DNA of 64,000 bases, taken from NCBI RefSeq assembly GCF_024172125.1, contig NZ_JAMZEA010000006.1, forward strand, positions 372,001-436,000, read 5' to 3'. A program made the translations under genes and the position numbers. Shown here one piece after another: positions 59,360 through 64,000 of this stretch. The notes below the pieces were generated by a model, which was not told the origin of the DNA, searched no databases, and saw only the letters and a list, made by a program, of their open reading frames with translations. Position 1 is the first letter of the stretch; every line of letters starts with the position of its first letter. Origin of the DNA: Actinomadura rupiterrae. GTDB lineage: Bacteria; Actinomycetota; Actinomycetes; Streptosporangiales; Streptosporangiaceae.

Positions 59360-60750
59360 CCGCCGCCATGGCGGCCGGTACAGCGGCCCGCATGGCGGCC
59401 GTGGAACCGCTCGGCCGGGCCGGGCACGTGCTCGCCGCGTTGGGAGCCGTGCTGCTCGTCGCCGCAGCGGGCCGGTACGCCGCGCGCCGGAGCCGCCAGC
59501 CGGAGGTCATCGGCGAACTCGCCGCCGGGCTGCTCGCCGGCCCTGCCGTCCTGTGGCTGGCCGGCCGGCACGGCCTGGACATGCTGCTGCCGCGCGGGGT
59601 GCTCGCCGCGCTCAAGTTGGTGGGCGAGGCGGGACTGGTGCTGTTCCTGTGCGGCCTGGCGCACAAGCTGCGCACCGGGCCGTCCGCACCGGACCGGCGC
59701 ACGGTGACGCGGGTGGTGGTGGGCGCGCTGCTACCGGCTCAGGCGGCGGGCGTCCTGCTCGCCGCCCTGGTGCTGGCTACCGGTGATCCCGCCGTGCGCG
59801 GCACCGCGCCGACCGGCGCGTTCGTCCTGATGCTCGCGGTCACCCTGTCGATCACCGCCGTGCCGGTGCTGGCCCGGATCCTGCTCGACCGCGGCCTCGC
59901 CGACACCCCGGTGGGCCGGGTCTCCCTGGCGTCGGGCATCGTGATCGACGCGCTGTCCTGGCCGCTGCTCACCGTCGCGATCGGGCTGGCGTCGGGATCC
60001 CGCTCGGGCTTCCTGCGGGCGATGGCGGTGCTGGCCTGCGGCCTCGCGGTGACGGTGCTGCTGCGCCGGGTCCTGGGCGGCGCGGCGGGGGACGCCTTGT
60101 GCCGGCGGGCTCCCCGGCTGGCGGCGCCGCTGATCGGCATCGTCGCCGTGGCCCTGGCGTGCGCCACCGAACGGCTCGGGCTGACGGCGATCGTCGGCGC
60201 GGCCCTGGCCGGGCTGGCGGTGCCGGCCGCCAAGCCGTGGAGCGCCGCGCTGGGCTCGGTGACGGCGGCGGGCCGGTCGCTGGTCCCGGTGTACTTCGTG
60301 GTCAGCGGCGTGGGCGCGGTCACGGCCGGGTTCGCCGCCGCCTCGCCCGCGCTCGTCCTCGCGGCGGTGGCGCTCGGCGTGGCGGGCAAGACGCTCGGCG
60401 GCTACGCGGGCGCGCGGCTCGGCGCGCAGTCGCGCTGGGACGCGCTGCGGGTCGGCGCGCTGATGAACACCCGCGGGCTCACCGAACTCATCGTGCTGCA
60501 GGCGGGCCGCAGCGCCGGGATCATCACGCCCGCGCTGTTCGCCGCGCTGGTCGTCATGGCGCTCGCGACCACCGCGATGACCGGACCGGCCCTCGCCCTG
60601 CTCGACCGCGCCGAGATGCGCCACCGGCCGCCTCCCGCCCGCCGCCGTCCGGACGCAGCGCTGCCGGACGGTGCGCTGCCGGACGCAGCGCTGTCCGACG
60701 GTGCGCTGCCGGACGGATCGCTGCTGGACGGACACACGACCCCGGAGTGA
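59356..60750 (+). CDS. CPA2-type cation/proton antiporter
   Basis: GTG start at 59,356 overlaps the thioesterase stop (GTGA); ATG 59,368 is an alternative. 464 residues with about 12 membrane helices. Family traits: RQPEVIGELAAGLLAGP near the N-terminus, SITAVPVLARIL, LTAIVGAALAGLAVP, GVAGKTLGGYAGARL and ALMNTRGLTELIVL. There is no cytoplasmic TrkA domain. The C-terminus carries an ALPDGALPDAALSDG repeat from a 30-bp duplicated DNA unit. Similar antiporters occur in some antibiotic clusters, where a role in export or self-tolerance is assumed but seldom shown. Confidence 0.88.
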   Translation: MTAAMAAGTAARMAAVEPLGRAGHVLAALGAVLLVAAAGRYAARRSRQPEVIGELAAGLLAGPAVLWLAGRHGLDMLLPRGVLAALKLVGEAGLVLFLCGLAHKLRTGPSAPDRRTVTRVVVGALLPAQAAGVLLAALVLATGDPAVRGTAPTGAFVLMLAVTLSITAVPVLARILLDRGLADTPVGRVSLASGIVIDALSWPLLTVAIGLASGSRSGFLRAMAVLACGLAVTVLLRRVLGGAAGDALCRRAPRLAAPLIGIVAVALACATERLGLTAIVGAALAGLAVPAAKPWSAALGSVTAAGRSLVPVYFVVSGVGAVTAGFAAASPALVLAAVALGVAGKTLGGYAGARLGAQSRWDALRVGALMNTRGLTELIVLQAGRSAGIITPALFAALVVMALATTAMTGPALALLDRAEMRHRPPPARRRPDAALPDGALPDAALSDGALPDGSLLDGHTTPE

Positions 60751-60754
60751 CGAA

Positions 60755-61741
60755 ATGATCGTTCTGAACGCCGACGACGTCCGCGCCCTGTACCCGATGA
60801 AGGAGTCGATCGAGGCCATGCGCGCCGCGCTCGGCCTGTTCAGCGCGCGGAAGGTCGTCCAGCCGCAGCGGCTCATGCTGCGTACCGGCGCCGACGCGTA
60901 CGCGGTGATGCCGTCCTACGTGCCCGCCTCGGCCGACGTCCCGGACGCCGGTTTCGGCATCAAGATCGTCGCGATCAAACCCGGCAACCCCCGGCTCGGC
61001 CTGCCGCTGAACGCGGGGCTCGTCCTGGTCTTCGACGACCGGACCGGCCGTCCGGAGGCCCTGATGGACGGCACCGTCATCACCGCCGTCCGCACCGCCG
61101 CCGTCTCCGCGGTCGCGACCGACCTGCTCGCCCGCCCCGACGCGGACACCCTCGCCGTCCTCGGCGCCGGTGTCCAGGCCCGCAGCCACCTGGAGGCGAT
61201 GGCCGCGGTCCGCCCGCTGACCCGCGCGACGGTCTGGTCCCGCGACGCGGCGAAGGCGCGCGCCTTCGCCGCGTCGCTCGACGGCCTCCCGTTCCCCGTC
61301 TCCGCGGCGTCCTCGGTCGCCGCTGCCACCGCAGACGCCGCGATCATCTGCACCGTGACCGGCAGCGCGGAACCCGTCCTGGCGGAGGCGCACGTCGCTC
61401 CCGGCACGCACATCAACGCGGTCGGCTCGTCCTTCCCCGACAAGCGCGAGCTGACCGGTGGGCTGGTCGCGCGCTGCTCGATCTTCGTGGACGGCCTGGA
61501 CGCCGCCCTGGCCGAGGCGGGCGACCTCCGCGTCCCCATCGAACAGGGCCTGCTGGCGCCGCGGGACATCCGGGGGGAGGTGGGCGACATCCTGCTGGGC
61601 CGGATCACCGGACGCGCGCAGGCCGACGAGACGACCCTGTTCAAGTCGCTGGGCCTGGCCGTCGAGGACGCGCTCTCCGGCCTGCGCATCGCGCGCAGGG
61701 CCCGCGAACTCCACGTCGGCCAGGAGATCCCCTTCCCCTAG
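60755..61741 (+). CDS. ornithine cyclodeaminase/mu-crystallin family protein
   Basis: 328 residues; ATG 60,755 has CCGGAG upstream. GFGIKIVAIKPGNP holds the active-site Lys, MDGTVITAVRTAAVSAVAT and the NAD motif LGAGVQARSHLEA are typical, and Asp of VGSSFPDKREL is the catalytic acid near 229. True members turn ornithine into proline with NAD; others are imine reductases or amino-acid dehydrogenases. In this pathway it could make proline or pipecolate-like units, or reduce a cyclic imine derived from piperazate or from the radical SAM/dehydrogenase product. Confidence 0.85.
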   Translation: MIVLNADDVRALYPMKESIEAMRAALGLFSARKVVQPQRLMLRTGADAYAVMPSYVPASADVPDAGFGIKIVAIKPGNPRLGLPLNAGLVLVFDDRTGRPEALMDGTVITAVRTAAVSAVATDLLARPDADTLAVLGAGVQARSHLEAMAAVRPLTRATVWSRDAAKARAFAASLDGLPFPVSAASSVAAATADAAIICTVTGSAEPVLAEAHVAPGTHINAVGSSFPDKRELTGGLVARCSIFVDGLDAALAEAGDLRVPIEQGLLAPRDIRGEVGDILLGRITGRAQADETTLFKSLGLAVEDALSGLRIARRARELHVGQEIPFP

Positions 61742-61831
61742 ACCGCCCCCGACGCCCGGTAGCCGCGTCCGGGGACGCCGGCGCGCCCGTCCGACCACGG
61801 CGTGGCTCGGCGCTCGTGTTCTGGTCACTGG

Positions 61832-61855
61832 CTAGTACTTGACGTTATCTAGTAC
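61832..61855. promoter_or_regulatory. paired CTAGTAC boxes upstream of padR
   Basis: CTAGTAC occurs at 61,832-61,838 and 61,849-61,855, 17 bp apart, with TTGACG and TTATCT between them as possible promoter elements. PadR proteins usually bind GTAC-containing dyads near their own promoters, so autoregulation is likely. Confidence 0.6.
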
Positions 61856-61874
61856 CTGCGACAGTCTGGGTGCT

Positions 61875-62243
61875 GTGACCTCCAGCCATGATCCGCAACT
61901 GCTCAAAGGTGTCCTGTCGCTACTGCTGCTGCACCTGCTGGCAGAGGAGGAGTCGTACGGGTACGAGGTGGCCCAGCGCCTGCAGGCCGCCGGCTTCGCC
62001 GACGTCCTGGAGGGCACGGTCTACCCCGCGCTGGCCCGCCTTGAGCGGGAGGGACGGCTGGCCACCCGGCTGGTCGCGTCCAGCAGCGGGCCCGCGCGCA
62101 AGTACTACCGGCTCACCGCGGCCGGGCACCAAGCCCTGGCCGACGGAACCGCCGGCTGGAGCCGGCACGTCGCCAGTGTCGACGCCGTCCTGAACCGGCC
62201 GCTGTCGGCAACTCCCCCCACAGCACCGCAGAGAGGTTCCTGA
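61875..62243 (+). CDS. PadR-family regulator
   Basis: 122 residues from GTG 61,875. The winged helix is clear: LLKGVLSLLLLHLLAEEESYGYEVAQRLQAAG, LEGTVYPALARLEREGRLA, then GPARKYYRLTAAGHQAL. The C-terminal helix is short, as in group-2 PadR proteins. It sits one base ahead of a membrane protein gene that it probably controls, and behind two CTAGTAC boxes. It begins a unit probably separate from the peptide cluster. Confidence 0.92.
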   Translation: MTSSHDPQLLKGVLSLLLLHLLAEEESYGYEVAQRLQAAGFADVLEGTVYPALARLEREGRLATRLVASSSGPARKYYRLTAAGHQALADGTAGWSRHVASVDAVLNRPLSATPPTAPQRGS

Positions 62244-62244
62244 C

Positions 62245-62790
62245 ATGCCTCAGCACACCGTCACCTGGCTCGATCGGCTGCGCATCGAGTGGGTCGTCTG
62301 GTCGCTCGACCAGCGCCTCTACGACCTGCACCCGCGGGTCCGCGTCGCCCGGCGGCGCGAGGTCCGCGCCAACCTGCTGGAGGCGGCGATGGAGGTCGGC
62401 GCGGCGGAGGCGGTGCGCCGGATCGGCAACGCCCGGACCCTCGCGGAGGGCTTCCGGGCCGCCGAACGTGGCGATGGCCCCCGCTACTCCTGGATCGCCG
62501 CGACGACCTTCCTACTCACCGCCCCGCTGCTGTTCAACTTCTTCCTCGACGAGGCCGCGAAGGCCTACCAGCAGGCGATCACCGCCACCAGCCCGCACTC
62601 GGACGGCACCTACATCTGGAGCGGCATCGCCTGGCTGCAAAGCTCGGTCACCATCGTCGTCCACCATGGCGAGGCCACCCGCAGCGGCGGAGCCTGGACG
62701 CCCCTCGACTACGTCCTGCTGCTGGTCGGCGCGATCGCCTGCGGCCGCCTTTGGCGGGCCCTCCCCCGCCGCAGTAACACAGCCGCCTGA
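62245..62790 (+). CDS. membrane protein paired with PadR
   Basis: 181 residues; AGAGAGG lies upstream of ATG 62,245. The N-terminal 80 residues are a soluble helical domain (LDQRLYDLHPRVRVARRREVRANLLEAAMEVG) like those preceding membrane segments in PadR-associated HAAS/DUF1700-type proteins; hydrophobic stretches follow at about 83-100 and 153-168. It is presumably regulated by the adjacent PadR. The function is unknown. Confidence 0.75.
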   Translation: MPQHTVTWLDRLRIEWVVWSLDQRLYDLHPRVRVARRREVRANLLEAAMEVGAAEAVRRIGNARTLAEGFRAAERGDGPRYSWIAATTFLLTAPLLFNFFLDEAAKAYQQAITATSPHSDGTYIWSGIAWLQSSVTIVVHHGEATRSGGAWTPLDYVLLLVGAIACGRLWRALPRRSNTAA

Positions 62791-62795
62791 TAACG

Positions 62796-62822
62796 GCACG
62801 GCCTGTGGTGTGGAGGCCGTGC
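62796..62822. terminator. hairpin after the PadR/membrane operon
   Basis: GCACGGCC, 11-base loop, GGCCGTGC: an 8-bp perfect stem 6 bp past the membrane protein stop. It may also serve the converging ureD gene, which ends at 62,912. Confidence 0.6.
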
Positions 62823-62911
62823 TGCCGACCGACGGGATGGTCTACCTCCGGACCAGCATCGGAATCGGCGCGCTGACACACAGCCACTGAAGCGTCCGAA
62901 TAGAACGTCGC

Positions 62912-63736
62912 TTATTGGGTGTGGTGGCCCAGGTGGCGTAGGGCGGCGTTGAGGCAGTGCTGGAGGTGGCCGGCGTCGGGGGCGATGGCGGTGAGGAGCA
63001 CTCCCGGGCCGGGAAGCGGCGTGATGACGCCTTGGGCCGGTGGGGTGTCGAGGTGGTGGGGCTCGGGTGGGTGGTCTTCGTAGGCGGGGTCGATGATGAG
63101 GAGCTGGCCGGTGGCGCGGTTGCCGGCGAGGACGGCGGGGCCGTCCCAGCCCTGGGCGCCGGGGCCGTAGGTGTTGTGCTGGTCCAGGAGCGTCCGGCCG
63201 TCGCGGCGCAGGGTGATGCGGGTGCTGAGGCGCCCTGGGGGTTCGTGGGGCCGTCCGAGGATCTGCTGCTCGCTCAGGACGAGGCGGGCGGTGGGGGCCA
63301 GGTCGATGCGGATGCGTTGGCGCAGGTCGCTTCCGGCGGCGGAGATGAGGGGTTCGGGTAGCCAGTGCAGGCGTGCGTGGTCGGCCACGCGCAGGGTCAG
63401 GTCGTGGGTGGCGTGGACGGGGACGGGCCCGGGCAGCGCGATGGTGGCGGCGGCGGTGATGACGTGCAGGTCGGCGCCGGGGCCGACGGTGACCTCGGTG
63501 TGCAGGCGGTCGCCGTTGTGCGGGGCGCTCATGGTGTTCAGGACGCAGACGCGTGCCTGGGTGCCGCGCGAGCGCAGGCGGCGCAGGGAGAACGGGCCGT
63601 CGCCGTCCAGGAGCGGAAGGTCGGTGGCGCCGCCGGCCGACTCGGCGGTGATGCGGGCGGTGGCATGCAGGCCGTAGGCGCCGTGCGGGGTCGGGGCGGT
63701 GTCCGGCGGAGGGTGGACGGGGGGCGCCGCAGTCAT
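62912..63736 (-). CDS. ureD: urease accessory protein UreD
   Basis: 274 residues from ATG 63,736, overlapping the ureG stop (ATGA). Typical features are the beta-rich fold with LHTEVTVGPGADLHVITAAAT, LHWLPEPLISAAGSDLRQ, LVLSEQQILGRPHE and the final helix (HLQHCLNAALRHL). UreD is the scaffold of the UreD-F-G nickel-insertion complex. Order ureG-ureD at the end of a urease operon is usual in actinomycetes. Confidence 0.9.
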   Translation of the reverse strand: MTAAPPVHPPPDTAPTPHGAYGLHATARITAESAGGATDLPLLDGDGPFSLRRLRSRGTQARVCVLNTMSAPHNGDRLHTEVTVGPGADLHVITAAATIALPGPVPVHATHDLTLRVADHARLHWLPEPLISAAGSDLRQRIRIDLAPTARLVLSEQQILGRPHEPPGRLSTRITLRRDGRTLLDQHNTYGPGAQGWDGPAVLAGNRATGQLLIIDPAYEDHPPEPHHLDTPPAQGVITPLPGPGVLLTAIAPDAGHLQHCLNAALRHLGHHTQ

Positions 63737-64000
63737 GCGCGGTTGGTGTGGTCGGCGAGGCGAGCGTGGTCGGCGGGGCGGGCTTGGTCGGCGAGGTGGG
63801 CGTGGTCGGCGAGGCGGGCGCGGATCCAGTCGGCGACGGGGTCGATGCCCTGGTCGGTCCTGATGCTGGTGAGGATGACGGGCAGGGTGCCGCGGGCGGC
63901 CCTGGCGTCGCGTTCCATCGCGTCCAGGTCGGCGCCGACGTGCGGGGCGAGATCGGTCTTGTTGATGATCAGGAGGTCGGCGGTGGTGACGCCGGGGCCG
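63733..64000 (-). CDS. ureG: UreG, C-terminal part (5' end beyond the window)
   Basis: The minus strand entering from the window edge reads PGVTTADLLIINKTDLAPHVGADLDAM, the switch/G4 region (NKTD) of the UreG GTPase, then RGTLPVILTSIRTDQGIDPVADWI. UreG delivers nickel to urease with GTP hydrolysis. The tail HADHARLAD-type repeat comes from about four copies of an 18-bp DNA unit (63,745-63,820), an extension not normal for UreG. Confidence 0.9.
   Translation of the reverse strand, partial: GPGVTTADLLIINKTDLAPHVGADLDAMERDARAARGTLPVILTSIRTDQGIDPVADWIRARLADHAHLADQARPADHARLADHTNRA

Noticed and set aside
1..64000. CRISPR array
   Set aside because: The tandem repeats present (14, 16, 18 and 23 bp units) are contiguous and lack spacers; no cas genes were seen.

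Overview
The window is very GC-rich, with third-position G/C bias, frequent GTG starts and 4-bp ATGA/GTGA gene overlaps. Its families (LmbU-like, DesR-like LuxR, PadR, MbtH, ClpC2-like HTH) point to a filamentous actinomycete. The split ClpC2-like genes, CU044_5270-type protein and piperazate genes would suit Actinomadura or a relative, but the genus is an inference.

Layout. (1) Bases 1 to about 5,000 are a decayed accessory region: a partial CU044_5270-like protein, three small unknown genes, an IS5-type transposase tail, a frameshifted IS110 transposase, a recombinase scrap and a broken HxlR regulator. (2) Bases 5,031-11,693 hold detoxification-type enzymes (epoxide hydrolase with its divergent TetR, quinone-oxidoreductase-like protein, haloalkane dehalogenase) around a two-component operon whose first kinase is degenerate. 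The oxidoreductase and dehalogenase share a duplicated leader of about 140 bp. (3) Bases 12,022-16,975 are regulatory and export genes: an LmbU-like regulator with a TTA codon, a small HTH protein and a Clp N-domain protein that look like the two halves of ClpC2, an orphan LuxR regulator and an ABC-2 exporter. (4) Bases 17,096-61,741 are a non-ribosomal peptide cluster. (5) The end carries a PadR/membrane-protein pair and the start of a urease accessory block (ureD, 5'-cut ureG).

Peptide cluster. A KtzI-like ornithine N5-hydroxylase and a KtzT-like haem protein should make piperazic acid (Piz). Two large NRPSs, joined by an ATGA overlap, encode six modules: A-T-E / C-A-T / C-A-T-E / C-A(methyltransferase)-T / C-(A remnant)-T-E / C-A-T-TE. 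My manual reading of the specificity pockets gives: aliphatic (Val-like), Piz, Piz, Ser (O-methylated by the embedded domain), unknown (loaded in trans), unknown. The expected configuration is D-L-D-L-D-L, ending in a thioesterase that probably cyclises. This resembles the logic of kutznerides and himastatin. A tryptophan halogenase with flavin reductase, two P450s with ferredoxin, an SDR and an O-methyltransferase supply tailoring. Two free-standing loading proteins exist: a degenerate C-A-T with a threonine-type pocket, and an A-T didomain followed by a B12-type radical SAM enzyme, an acyl-CoA dehydrogenase and a type II thioesterase.

Regulation. An 18-bp palindrome, TGTCCYG-N4-CRGGACA, occurs three times: before the Clp-N/ABC operon, before the thioesterase-SDR-NRPS-P450 operon, and in the divergent promoter between the big NRPS operon and the ferredoxin/A-T operon. 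It is probably the operator of the pathway regulator. A second dyad, AGCAA-N5-GTTGAC-N11-GTCAAC-N5-TTGCT, lies in front of both ClpC2-like halves. All functional statements come from reading motifs by eye; no database search was run.
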